From Priapulus caudatus (lineage: Eukaryota > Priapulida > Priapulimorpha > Priapulimorphida > Priapulidae): 28,994 nt of DNA. Every line of letters begins with the position of its first letter. Position 1 is the first letter of the stretch. The stretch covers positions 156,548 through 185,541 of the forward strand of contig NW_014577677.1 in assembly GCF_000485595.1 (NCBI RefSeq), written 5' to 3'. The notes beneath the pieces were generated by a model. The model saw only the letters and a list, made by a program, of their open reading frames with translations, was not told where the DNA came from and did no database searches. The position numbers and the translations under genes were made by a program. Shown piece after piece: positions 1 through 8,831 of the stretch.

Positions 1-129
1 CATCATTAATAAGTCAAATTAATTAAAAAAAAAGCCAAAATGCATTGAGTAGTTGAAGATGTATGTTCTGGAAAGGTCAGTGGACGGCGGCCGGGCAAAG
101 TTTACACCTCCCGTTGTCAATATTTGCAC

Positions 130-357
130 AACACGCGCACCCACGCACCACACATCAACACACACTGCTGTGCACGCACGCGCACACGCATTCACACAAC
201 TATACGCATGCGCCGACGCCCACAATCAACACGCGCATCCACGACACACACAATCCAATTTACACAACGCACACGCACACGCACACACACACACGCACAC
301 GCACACGCACACGCGCATGCACACGCACACGCGCACGCGCACGCACACACACGCATA
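130..357. repeat. CA/CG-rich microsatellite
   Basis: An imperfect (CA)n / (CACG)n simple repeat, densest at 247-357, where ACAC and ACGC words alternate almost without interruption. It is alternating purine-pyrimidine sequence, so Z-DNA-prone. Open frames on both strands here encode only His-Thr, Arg-Thr or Val-Cys runs and are artefacts of the repeat. Confidence 0.9.
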
Positions 358-1012
358 CATACTGACTCCGGGATGAGATTTTTCCGCGGATCCGCGGAAA
401 TCGGCGGATTTGACAGTCGCAGGGGTCAATTTTGTGAAACGTGAAATTCGTTGAGAAAATTGGGGGGGGGGGAAAGAATGTAAAAATTGAAATTATACCT
501 TGAACAGTACCTGACAGTAGACTGACAGCGAAGTCAACCGCGGGTGTTACAGATAGCCAGCGTGTACCGCGCCTGCCGCTAGTGCGTACGATGTACGTCC
601 GTCATGGCAAGCAGCTGTGCCGATTGATGTACGGGCGATAGATTGTTTCATGTTTATGGCGCGAAGCGATGCCGTGTGTGGAGCATGTTTATGACTGCGT
701 AGGAGTGACGGGCGCCTGGGAGGGGAGAACGAAAGTAAAACGAAAACCGGTAGCTCCCTCGTCCTATCGTTTCATCCTATGAGGGGTTGATAATTATTAA
801 GGATGCGGACTTGTGAAGTGTACAGTATTTTGTAGTATTTTATGACATGGCACTGTGTGATATGTGTTTATTGACAATTGCTGGATGTACAGGAAATACC
901 AAAAATCAAGTAAGTCAGGTTTAGAAAAAATTATGAAGGTTGAAAAGCATGAAAATCGAGATTTACTCCAAGCCGTCTTCGTCGACGCCATGATCTTGGA
1001 CGTTGCGGTAGC
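358..1012. other. Unassigned non-coding stretch
   Basis: No convincing gene. A run of nine or ten G residues lies near 463-473. Short open frames have no recognisable domain. I see no hallmark of a mobile element. Confidence 0.5.
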
Positions 1013-1167
1013 AGGTGATTCACATGCTCTAATTGGACTGCGCATGCGGATTTGGCGATCTTAAAATTTGGTGCAGGTTTCTTATGAGAGCACGTCAATC
1101 ACAAGGTGATTCACGTGCTCTGCTTGGACTGCGCATGCGGATTTTGCGATCTTAAAAGTTGGTGCGG
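1013..1167 (+). repeat. Direct repeat of ~64 bp with 91-bp spacing
   Basis: Two copies (about 1013-1076 and 1104-1167) share the run GGTGATTCAC.TGCTCT, then TTGGACTGCGCATGCGGATTT and GCGATCTTAAAA. Each contains TGCGCATGCGG, which resembles the NRF1-type palindrome GCGCATGCGC. No transcript start can be tied to it. It may be a local tandem duplication or part of an unknown repeat. Confidence 0.75.
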
Positions 1168-1895
1168 GAAAGTTTCCGACGAATACCGAAGTTTCTTCGG
1201 GCACATAACTTTTTAGAAAATTGTCTCCAAAAGTCACTTTACGATGGAAAATCGCGTTCTAACGTAGCGGAATGTATTCGCGACGTCCAGAAGGGGCCCC
1301 AGCTCGATTCGCGTGAGCACACGCGGCACGGGTTCGGAGGAGATACGGAAAACGACACTTTCTACTATTATATAGTAGATGCTCTGAGTGCGAACGCGGT
1401 GGCAGGGGGGCGCACTTGTTTCGGTTGCCAGTGAGTTTCTCGGAAGAATACCCAGCTAGCGAAATTTCTTTTCTCACTTGAGCTCCGGACCCACCACAGA
1501 TAGTGTTTTGCAATATATGGTACGTATATAAGACAAACCTGGTTGGATTATAGTTAGTGTTAGGGTTCGGGCTCGGGTTAGGGCTAGGGTGTATAAATTT
1601 TACATTGTTGCTTTGAGGAAGTCGAGTGAATGGAGTGCGCTGATTGACTGTGGTCCGGAGCTCAACTGGGAAAAAAATTTCGCACCCGGCTACAGTACAC
1701 GTCAGTTGAACGCTGTCGCTCTGCGGCACTTGTTTAATTAATATTTTTACTTGCAGCAATAGACTGTTATCTAGCCATGCAGGCTTTAGCGTCTAAATAC
1801 ATAAATTAAAGTAAGTATTAGGTGGTAACTAGCTGACACGTGGAACTGGTGTCCCTACACCAACTAAACACCTTTATGCTTACCCATTAGCTGCT
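1168..1895. other. Unassigned stretch with degenerate telomere-like words at 1547-1593
   Basis: No supported gene. At 1547-1593 there is a short block of TTAGGG and TTAGGG-like hexamers (GTTAGGGTTCGGGCTCGGG, GTTAGGGCTAGGG). A 166-residue reverse-strand open frame (1259-1759) has no recognisable motif and starts inside non-conserved DNA, so I do not call it. Confidence 0.5.
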
Positions 1896-1998
1896 TAACT
1901 ATTTAGCTTTACCCATCCACTGGACTGTCCTGTCTCACTTAATGTTAGATCAAAGCACCTCCACTAAATGAATAATATCTCGGAATTAGATTCCATAT
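1896..1998 (+). repeat. Dispersed repeat, copy 1 (partner at 22005-22105)
   Basis: About 100 bp align with 22005-22105. Both contain TTTACCCAT, ACTGTCCTGTC, CACTTAATGTTAG, and CACTAAATGAATAATATCTC in the same order and spacing. In the other copy this block follows directly on the recurrent AAGTGCCTGTGG element end. This copy lacks that end. Confidence 0.8.
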
Positions 1999-2450
1999 GG
2001 ATACACCACTTCTTGCTAGTTCTTTAACCATGTTGTTTTCTAAACTTTCTCCTATTCCACTATTCCGTTCAAAACAGTTCAGGACTGCACTGGTTAATTT
2101 TTGTCTTACCACCTTTACGCTTCAGCGCAGGTTTAGCTACTGAGTTGCGCGTTGCACTTGGCAAAGCGGGTGGAGCATTGGGAAGCGGTCGTCCCCAGGC
2201 ATATTTAAGTGGATGTGTCCATGCTTTGGCAATCCTCCAGGCTTAATCACTTTATTTGTTTCCGATTTGCTTCCTGGCCTTGGACTTCAGCTTTTGTGCT
2301 ATTAGGAAAATAACCTTTTTCAGCGTTCTGTTGGACACTGCATTACCGAAAATGTGAATACGTGGAGAACAAAGCTGATTTCGATTTGTCATGCACTATA
2401 TTAACATTGCAATCAACTCTACATGCCTTCGTGAACATCAGTGTGCATTT
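1999..2450. other. Region upstream of the ankyrin gene; nothing firmly assigned
   Basis: Likely 5' flank, 5' UTR or intron of the downstream gene. No convincing TATA box is placed near 2523. The sequence TGTGCATTTTAG ending at 2453 could act as a 3' splice site, because the coding frame stays open from 2454 to the first ATG at 2523 and is closed by TAG at 2451-2453. Confidence 0.4.
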
Positions 2451-2522
2451 TAGGTAGGTGAACTGCACTGGACCCTCGTGCAACCGAACGACGCACAGTG
2501 CGTGCCTACAGTTGGGAGAAGA

Positions 2523-4730
2523 ATGTCAGACCTGCATGCTGCCTGTTCACGTGGGAACGTTGAGAAAGTGTTAGAACTTCTGCGAGGTGGAGCGAAAACA
2601 TCGTGCGTGAACGTACGCATGGAGACGCCTCTCCACGTCGCCTGCGCACTTTCGCGGGACAGGGCGGAAGAGAAGATGGAGATTGTGAAACAGCTGCTGC
2701 TGCATGACGCGCCCCTGCAAGAGGAAGATGAGCGCGGGCGAACGCCTTTCATGCTCGCCTACGAAACAGCCAGCGCGGATGTTGCAGCCGCGCTGCAAGA
2801 CAATGGAGCGGACCTCCGCGCGTGTTACCATGGCGACGGAACGATGCTGCACCCAGCCGTGGCCGGCGGGAACGAGCGGGTCCTGTCGCCGGCCTGCTCT
2901 GGCCATCTGGACATCGTGCGCCTGCTACTGGAGGCCGGCGCCAACCCCAATGTCGCTGATACCGAGAGCGGAGCGACGCCACTGATGAAGGCGGTGAGTA
3001 AGGGCGAGGAAGCGGTGGCGCGGATGCTGCTCTCACCCGGCGCCGACGCCAACGCCGCGGACTCGTATGGAGAGACCTCCCTGTACCACGCGGCTTGCTC
3101 TGGCCAGCTGCACATCATGCGCCTGCTACTGGAGGCCGGCGCGAATCCAAACGTTGCCGAGAAGAAGAAGGGAGTGACGCCGCTGATGATAGCGGTCACG
3201 GAGGGCGATGAGGCGACAGTGCGGATGCTGCTCTCACACGGCGCCAACTCCAACGCCGCGGACTCGTACGGACAGACCACCCTGTACCACGCGGCTTGCT
3301 CTGGCCAGCTGGACATCATGCGCCTGCTACTGGAGGCCGGCGCGGATCCAAACGCCGCGGACTCGTACGGACAGACCTCACTGTACCACGCGGCTCGCTT
3401 TGGCAGGCTGGACATCCTGCGCCTGCTACTGGAGGCCGGCGCCGACGGCAACGCCGCGGACTCGTACGGAGTGACCTCCTTGCACATCGCGGCTTGCTAC
3501 AGGCAACTGCACATCGTGCGCCTGCTACTGGAGGCCGGCGCCGACCCCAACGTCGCCGAGACGAATAGAGGAGAGACGCCGCTGATGAGGGCGGTGGAGG
3601 AGGACAGGGAGATGATGGAGCGGATACTGCTCTCGCACGGCGTCGACGCCAACACCGCAGACTCGCAAGGAGAGACCTCCCTGTACCACGCGGCTTGCTC
3701 TGGCCAGCTAGACATCGTGAACCTGCTACTGGAGGCCGGCGCCGACCCCAACGTCGCGGACTCGTACGGACGGACCACCCTGTACCGCGCATCTTGCTTT
3801 GGCCGGCTGGACATTGTGCGCCTGCTACTGGAGACCGGTGCCAATCCAAACGTCGCCGAGACGAGGAACGGGGCGACGCCACTGATGATGGCGGTGAAGG
3901 ATGGCGAGGAGGCGGTGGTGCGGATGCTGCTCTCACACGGCGCCGACGCCAACGCCGCGGACTCGCAAGGAAGGAATTCCCTGTACTACGCGGCTTTTTC
4001 TGGCTGGCTGGACATCGTGCGCCTGCTACTGGAGGCCGGCGCAGATCCAAACGTCGCCGATACGGAGAGCGGGAAGACGCCGCTGATGATGGTGGTGATG
4101 GAGCACGAGGAGGAGGCGGTGCAGATGCTGATCTCACACGGCGCCGACGCCAATGCCGCGAACTCATACGGACAGACCTCTCTGTACCACGCGGCTTGCT
4201 TAGTCCGGATGGACATCGGGCGCCTGCTACTGGAGGCCGGCGCCGACCCCAACGTCGCCAAGACGAACAGTAGAGCGATGCCGCTGATGATGGCGGTGAA
4301 TAAGGGCGATGAGGCGGTGGTGCGAATGCTGCTCTCACACGGCGCCGACGCCAACGCCGCGGACTCATACGGACAGACCACCCTGTACCAAGCGGCTTGC
4401 TTTGACCGGCTGGACATCGTGCGCCTGTTACTGGAGGCCGGCGCCGACCCCAACGTCGCCCAGAATATGAGCGAAAAGATGCCGCTGATGATGGCGGTGA
4501 ATAAGGGCAAGGAGGCGGTGGTGCAGATGCTGCTCTCACACGGCGCCGACGCCAACGCCGCGAACTCGTACGGAGTGACCTCCCTGCACGTCGCGGTCGT
4601 CTCTGGCCGGCTGGACATCATGTGCATGCTACTGGAGGCCGGCGCCGACCCCAATGTCGCCGCGACGGAAAAAGTGGACGGCAAAAGTTTCACCGCGTTG
4701 CACTACTCCTGTGATCGACTTCATATCGAG
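2523..4730 (+). CDS. Ankyrin-repeat/SOCS-box protein, exon encoding ANK array (residues 1-736)
   Basis: Exon 1 of a two-exon gene (with 5145-5726). It encodes about 21 ankyrin repeats of 33-34 residues. Repeats 1-4 (about residues 2-150) are divergent. From about residue 150 they alternate between type A (T.LYHAACSG.LDIVRLLLEAGADPNVA) and type B (TPLMMAV..GEEAVVRMLLSHGADANAADSY). Ankyrin arrays form solenoids that bind partner proteins; here they would select the substrate. ATG 2523 is chosen because it is the first in-frame ATG, has A at -3, and directly precedes the first ANK repeat; an upstream exon spliced at 2453 is possible. The exon ends in ATCGAG|GTAAAA, a good donor in phase 0; read-through meets a stop at 4761-4763, only ten codons later. 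Joining to 5145 restores a whole ANK repeat (TALHYSC..LHIE + MITHLLKHGANPN). GC and CpG are much higher than in the surroundings. The family call is firm; ortholog identity is unknown. Confidence 0.9.
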
Positions 4731-5030
4731 GTAAAACTACGGGCGTACGTTGCGAATGATTGAGACCGAATTTTAGCAATGTCCGAATGTATTTTCTTAT
4801 AGATGGTAAAGGTAATCAGTAATAGTAATCGGTTAATAGTTAATAATAGATATGTTAAATAGTTTCACTGCATTACACTACTCCTGCAATCTACTCGGGA
4901 CTGATGAAAAATGCGGGCGTACGTTGTGAACGACGGAGACAATTTTTGCGATGTTCCAATGTATTTTTATCTAGATAATGAAGGTAATCAGTAATAGTAA
5001 TCGGTTAATAGTTTATAATTTAATAATAGT
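4686..5030 (+). repeat. Tandem duplication of the exon end and intron start (~175 bp unit)
   Basis: 4686-4855 (AGTTTCACCGCGTTGCACTA ... GGTAATCAGTAATAGTAATC) recurs at 4861-5025 as AGTTTCACTGCATTACACTA ... GGTAATCAGTAATAGTAATC. The first copy carries the last 45 coding bases plus the donor. In the second copy the donor GAGGTAAAA has become GATGAAAAA, so it looks like a decayed partial exon in the intron. Confidence 0.85.
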
Positions 5031-5144
5031 AATAGTTAGTAATCGACAACCGTAATAAATGTAGTATGCTCGGAGAAATTTGTTCTTTAAGGAACGAACC
5101 TAAAATCGGGTTGTTAACGATCCTGGTTTCTTTCGTTCACACAG
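4731..5144 (+). other. Inferred 414-bp GT-AG intron of the ankyrin-SOCS gene
   Basis: Donor GAG|GTAAAA at 4731 and acceptor with pyrimidine tract TTTCTTTCGTTCACACAG ending at 5144. It is phase 0. AT-rich, with stops in all frames. Splicing it out makes a continuous ankyrin repeat, which is the main evidence that it is an intron rather than the end of the gene. Confidence 0.85.
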
Positions 5145-5726
5145 ATGATTACTCACCTCTTGAAACACGGCGCTAACCCGAACCTCGTTGATTGTAACAA
5201 GAGAACGCCGCTCGCTATAATAGGCAGCAAGGTAGAGGTGAGAATCTCCAGAATGACTGAGCGAGCAGAACAAGCGGAGTCGGTGGTACAAGCGGCTTCA
5301 GCTCTCCTACAGACGTGCGAGTCCGCCGGCGTTCTTCTACAGGTTAACACACGTGACATCGATGGCGACACCCCGCTGCACAGCTTCTGTAGGATGATGC
5401 TCGCATGGAGGGACGATGTTTACGCGCGAGAGAGGGAGGGGTGCGTGCAGATAGTGCACGCGCTGCTGTTCAACCACGGCGCACACGTCGACGTGGTGAA
5501 CGCACGGGGAAAGACGCCGTACAAACTCTGGCGCCGGATTTACTCAAAGCATTTCCGCCTCGGCAACGTGGAGTCGAGCAACGAGATACATGGCAGAATG
5601 AGCGCGCAATATCATTCGCTGAAGTGCCACTGCGCGCGCTCTATCGTCAGACACAGCCTTGCATACGAGAACAGGCTGCCTACGAGTCTCATAGAATTTG
5701 TCAGGGCACACGCTAGACCAACGTAG
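5145..5726 (+). CDS. Ankyrin-repeat/SOCS-box protein, terminal exon (residues 737-929, SOCS box)
   Basis: Terminal exon of the ankyrin gene, beginning directly after the acceptor at 5144. It completes ANK repeat 22 (MITHLLKHGANPNLVD), followed by an irregular ANK-like stretch with an insertion (RTPLAIIGSK ... VNTRDIDGDTPLH) and one more repeat (VQIVHALLFNHGAHVDVVNA, GKTPYKLW). The last 36 residues (5616-5723) look like a SOCS box. SLKCHCARSI fits the BC-box pattern [S/T/A/P]Lxxx[C/S/A]xxx-hydrophobic that contacts Elongin C. The following RLPTSLIEFV is a shortened, imperfect Cullin-5-box-like segment with the LP pair kept. By family knowledge ANK-SOCS (ASB-type) proteins are cytosolic or nuclear substrate receptors of Elongin B/C-Cullin-RING ubiquitin ligases. 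About 929 aa in total, longer than typical vertebrate ASBs, mainly because of the tandem ANK expansion. The ligase role is an inference; no symbol is assigned. Confidence 0.85.
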   Translation: MITHLLKHGANPNLVDCNKRTPLAIIGSKVEVRISRMTERAEQAESVVQAASALLQTCESAGVLLQVNTRDIDGDTPLHSFCRMMLAWRDDVYAREREGCVQIVHALLFNHGAHVDVVNARGKTPYKLWRRIYSKHFRLGNVESSNEIHGRMSAQYHSLKCHCARSIVRHSLAYENRLPTSLIEFVRAHARPT

Positions 5727-5733
5727 GCGATAC

Positions 5734-6340
5734 TAAGCGCGTTAACCGAGGAAGCCCATGTAGGATCGGAGATGCGATAACCCAGAAGATATCATCCCAA
5801 TTAGATCTATGTTCTAATTGTTGCACATGTTGGCAGACGTGTTTCATTGCAATGTAAAATCGAGTATATGTAGTAACACTATTCAGTTTATATAGAAATG
5901 TGTAGATTATCGGTATGATGCATTGGTGAATTGGCGCGATTTAATAACCACGAGTACAAAATTTAATGTTAAAAGTTTGCAAATCATTTTGCTCTGTAAA
6001 AATGTTCTTAAAGGCTTAGTTGGGTTCTGAATATTTAAAAAAATAAAAATAAAACATAACTATTTTACCATGAAATGTATGCAATTCGGAAAATACTTAT
6101 TACCACCAGAATCACATATTTGATGTGCTCCTGCTACCACACACCACCAAAAAATATAATCATTAATAACCCACTGTTCAGACGATCCACTTGACATAAT
6201 GTAACCATTAATAGGGTATATATATATATACTATAGACTGTATACGCAGTCCAACCATAGACTGAAGGGACACTACGCCCTAGACTTATAGGGAATAAGC
6301 CTGTCATGTTTGATGCTCAAACATGTGCATAGTCAACGCA
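5734..6340 (+). repeat. ~607-bp direct repeat, copy 1 (3' flank of the gene)
   Basis: Starts eight bases after the stop codon and matches 7350-7966 plus 8510-8518 over its whole length with scattered substitutions and small indels. Shared landmarks are GAGGAAGCCCATGTAGGATC, AGATCTATGTTCTAATTGTT, AACCACGAGTACAAA and CATGTGCATA. It includes a (TA)n run at about 6219-6231, shorter than in copy 2. TA at 6330-6331 is the unoccupied insertion site of the MITE found in copy 2. Confidence 0.9.
6042..6053 (+). promoter_or_regulatory. Candidate poly(A) signal of the ankyrin-SOCS gene
   Basis: Two abutting AATAAA hexamers about 315 bp after the stop codon. The equivalent place in the downstream duplicate (around 7642-7660) also keeps AATAAA. 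Plausible as the 3' end signal, but the hexamer is common in AT-rich DNA. Confidence 0.4.
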
Positions 6341-6352
6341 GATATCTTTTTA

Positions 6353-6560
6353 GCTCTGTAGATATCTTTATGCAGCTTGTAGAATCGCATGAGCGTGCGT
6401 CCGGTCGTCCGTCCGTCAACAGGTGGGCACAAATCTTAACCGCTCGACGTACGGTCACGATATTCGGGACGTAGGGGGGTAGTAATCCGAAAACAAGTTG
6501 GGGTGTCGAAGGTTGGGGCAAAGGTCAAAGGTCAAGAGGTGTAAAAGAAGGGGGAACATG
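6353..6560 (+). repeat. Interspersed repeat with CCGTCCGTC motif, copy 1
   Basis: Collinear with 15357-15590. Shared blocks are AGCTTGTAGAATCGCATGA, the GTCCGTCCGTC run, GGGCACAAATCTTAACCGCT, CGACGTACGGTC, GATATTC.GGACGT and CAAAGGTCAAAGGTCAAG. No coding capacity, so probably a non-autonomous interspersed element. The AGGTCA-type half-sites near the end resemble nuclear-receptor sites, but no function is shown. Confidence 0.85.
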
Positions 6561-6841
6561 GTCGCGGGCAAACGTGAACACAACGCGAGAAAAAGTCCCA
6601 ACAAATTACAAAATTGAAAAAAAGCCGCGACCTGTGCGATCATACCGCGTTCTCATGACGCGCCCGCCACGACCTCCCGCGCGTATGGCGTTTCTATTGA
6701 GATCTAGGGGCTTGGCAACGGCGATCACCGGCGTCTCCGCTGCGCTCTCACCACGCTCATGGGGTTCTTACCACGCGTCCTCTACGTGTATCGCGACTGC
6801 ACGGCGACCTCACGGCGTTTCTACCACGTTCTCACGGCGAC

Positions 6842-6849
6842 TATATAAG
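6842..6849 (+). promoter_or_regulatory. TATA box candidate
   Basis: TATATAAG in GC-rich context (GGCGACTATATAAGCTGG), a strong match to the core TATA element. A start site would be expected near 6870-6875. A short open frame begins at 6911. It is the clearest core-promoter signal I see in the window, but a transcript is unproven. Confidence 0.45.
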
Positions 6850-6910
6850 CTGGTCAGATTTTCGGAAATTTTAACTGTATATAGTTGTGCGTTTGTTGAG
6901 TAGAAACACG

Positions 6911-6973
6911 ATGTCGAAGAAACAAGCTACCATAGGCCGAGGCCGTGGCCGTGGCCGACACAGATCGGCATAA
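6911..6973 (+). CDS. Hypothetical 20-residue Arg-Gly-rich micro-ORF
   Basis: ATG with A at -3, about 62 bp downstream of the TATA box, followed by a short frame starting MSKKQATI, then a GR-repeat (GRGRGRGR), ending HRSA and stop TAA at 6971-6973. Basic RG runs occur in RNA-binding proteins and protamine-like tails. Here it may equally be the first coding exon of an unrecognised gene or chance. No splice structure can be supported. No function assigned. Confidence 0.2.
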   Translation: MSKKQATIGRGRGRGRHRSA

Positions 6974-7349
6974 AACAGATCGGCAGATCGGATGAGACAG
7001 ATCCATGAAGTCGCCGTTGCAAATGTTACCATTTTCGCAGCGTCTCTGCCACGCGTGTACTGCGCGTGTACTACGTTCATGGAGATATTACGACGCTTGT
7101 CTCACGACTTTCGCGACCCCACCGCGTTCTCACCGCGTTCCAGGTCAGATCGCCGAACCTTGGCGTTTGTGTTACACATGCTAAAAACAAATGCCGTGAC
7201 TCGGCGATCATTGGCGATCACAGCACGATATCTGGCGTTTCCACCACGCTTATACGACGCTTATGGCGACCTTGACGCGCTCTGGGCCTATTTTCCGTCG
7301 CCGTAGCAGCGCAGGAAGGACGCCACCCCGGTCTGACGGGGGTGTTACA

Positions 7350-8518
7350 TAAGCGTGTTAACTGAGGAAGCCCATGTAGGATCGGAGAGGCGATAACCTA
7401 GAAGATATTATCAATACTTGGTAGATCTATGTTCTAATTGTTGTTCGTGTTGGCAGACGTATTTCATTGCAATGTAAACTCGAGTATATGTAGTAACACT
7501 ATTCAGTTTATATAGAAATGTGTAGATTATCAGTATGATGCCTTGGTGAATTGGCGCGATTTAATAACCACGAGTACAAATGTTAAAAGTTTGCAAATCA
7601 TTTTGCTCTGTAAAAAAACTCTAAAGGCTTAGTTGGGTTCTAAATAAAAAAGATAAATAAAACATAACTATTTTACCATGAAATGCATGCAATTCAGAAA
7701 GTACTTATTACCACCAGAATCACATATACGTGATGCATGATGTGCTCCTGCTACCACACACCACCAAAAAATATAATCATTAATGACCCACTGTTTAGAC
7801 GATTCACTTGTCATAATGTAGGCCTACCCATTAATAGGGTGTATATATATATATATATATACTATAGACTGTATATGCAGTCCAACCATAGACTAAAGGT
7901 ACACTACGCACTAGTTAGACGTATAGGGAATAAGCCTGTTATGTTTGATGCTTAAACATGTGCATACAGTAAAAACCCGCGTATAAGAACAGATTTTAAG
8001 AACCTGTTAGGCTAAAATTCCCCATTTAGACCCCTTTACATAAGAACCTGTTTTAGGCTAAGATTTTAAAGTAGGTTCTTAATTTTCCATGCAGATGAAG
8101 ACTTAAAAAGAAACACAGGTAAAATAAAAAAGACGAGCTCAACAATACCGATGAATGTGCCAGCACCTTTTTTACGCACCTTATTTTGGCACGAATTTGT
8201 TTGCATATTGTTTTGTTTCCTTGGATACATACCAGGATACATACTGTATCATACAGTATGGTAAGCACTGAAAAACTTACACTGTAGCCCATCATGGGTA
8301 TTAATTAGCAAAAATTGCAGTCCTTGTAAGAAAATTTTAACACAATTTGAATCAAGTATAAGCTTATACATATTCATTAAAAGTAGAAACAAATAAGAAC
8401 TTATTTAAGAATCTTTTGAGCCTAATTTTTCAGTAAGCACCATTTACATAAGAACATATTGAGGCTAACTTGGAAAAATCTATGTTCTTATACGCGGGTT
8501 TTTACTGTAGTCAACGCA
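7350..8518 (+). repeat. ~607-bp direct repeat, copy 2, interrupted by a MITE
   Basis: Second copy of the 5734-6340 segment in the same orientation. The match runs from TAAGCG at 7350 to the TA at 7965-7966 and resumes with GTCAACGCA at 8510-8518. The interruption is the element at 7967-8507. Its internal (TA)n (7842-7861) is longer than in copy 1. Confidence 0.9.
7967..8507. mobile_element. 541-bp MITE with TA target duplication
   Basis: Terminal inverted repeats of about 26 bp begin CAGTAAAAACCCGCG at 7967 and end with its complement, CGCGGGTTTTTACTG, at 8507. TA duplications lie at 7965-7966 and 8508-8509. Subterminal AAGAACNT / TAGGCTAA words recur inside. The interior encodes no transposase, so it is non-autonomous. 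CAGT ends with a TA target fit the Tc1/mariner/pogo superfamily. The paralogous site at 6330-6331 is empty, which fixes the insertion boundaries exactly. Confidence 0.95.
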
Positions 8519-8831
8519 CACTGACGGCACACTGACGTCACGCGATCAGTCAGATTCATGGAAACATATCCACCTAACTGGAATGCTTCCACACCATGCA
8601 TGCATACCACGCGACACATACGTTGTTCTCGACGCGACATGAGGCGGTCATATATCATAACATTTCCTCTTTAATGAAAATAAACATTTCCTGCGTGGAG
8701 TGTTCATAGGTATGCACTAGAAGTGTATATGTAACTCAAAATCAAACATAACAAAGCAAGCGAATACTCACGCTACGTAATCACTGCTGCCATTACCATA
8801 TATAGCGGAAAGTCTGACATAAGCTATAGGC

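Larger units (their letters stand above)
6640..7315. repeat. CG-rich degenerate repeat-like region
   Basis: Recurrent words such as CCACGCTCATGG, CACGGCGTTTCTACCACG, CACCGCGTTCTCACCGCG and TGGCGTTTCCACCACG occur on both sides of the TATA box at 6842. The pattern suggests an old, degenerate tandem repeat. Open frames across it have no recognisable domain. Confidence 0.45.

Noticed and set aside
3316-4539. 407-residue reverse-strand open frame across the ankyrin exon, plus 151-235 residue neighbours
   Set aside because: Antisense shadows of the tandem ankyrin repeats: periodic Arg/Pro/Ser-rich translations kept open by the GC-rich repeated codons.
4731-4763. Ankyrin protein ending at the in-frame stop at 4761-4763
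   Set aside because: Possible as read-through, but the donor at 4731, the acceptor at 5144 and the perfectly restored ANK repeat plus SOCS box make the spliced form more likely.
5734-8518. LTR retrotransposon with ~600-bp LTRs
   Set aside because: The interior has no gag/pol, primer-binding site or polypurine tract, and there is no convincing TG...CA end pair or target duplication.
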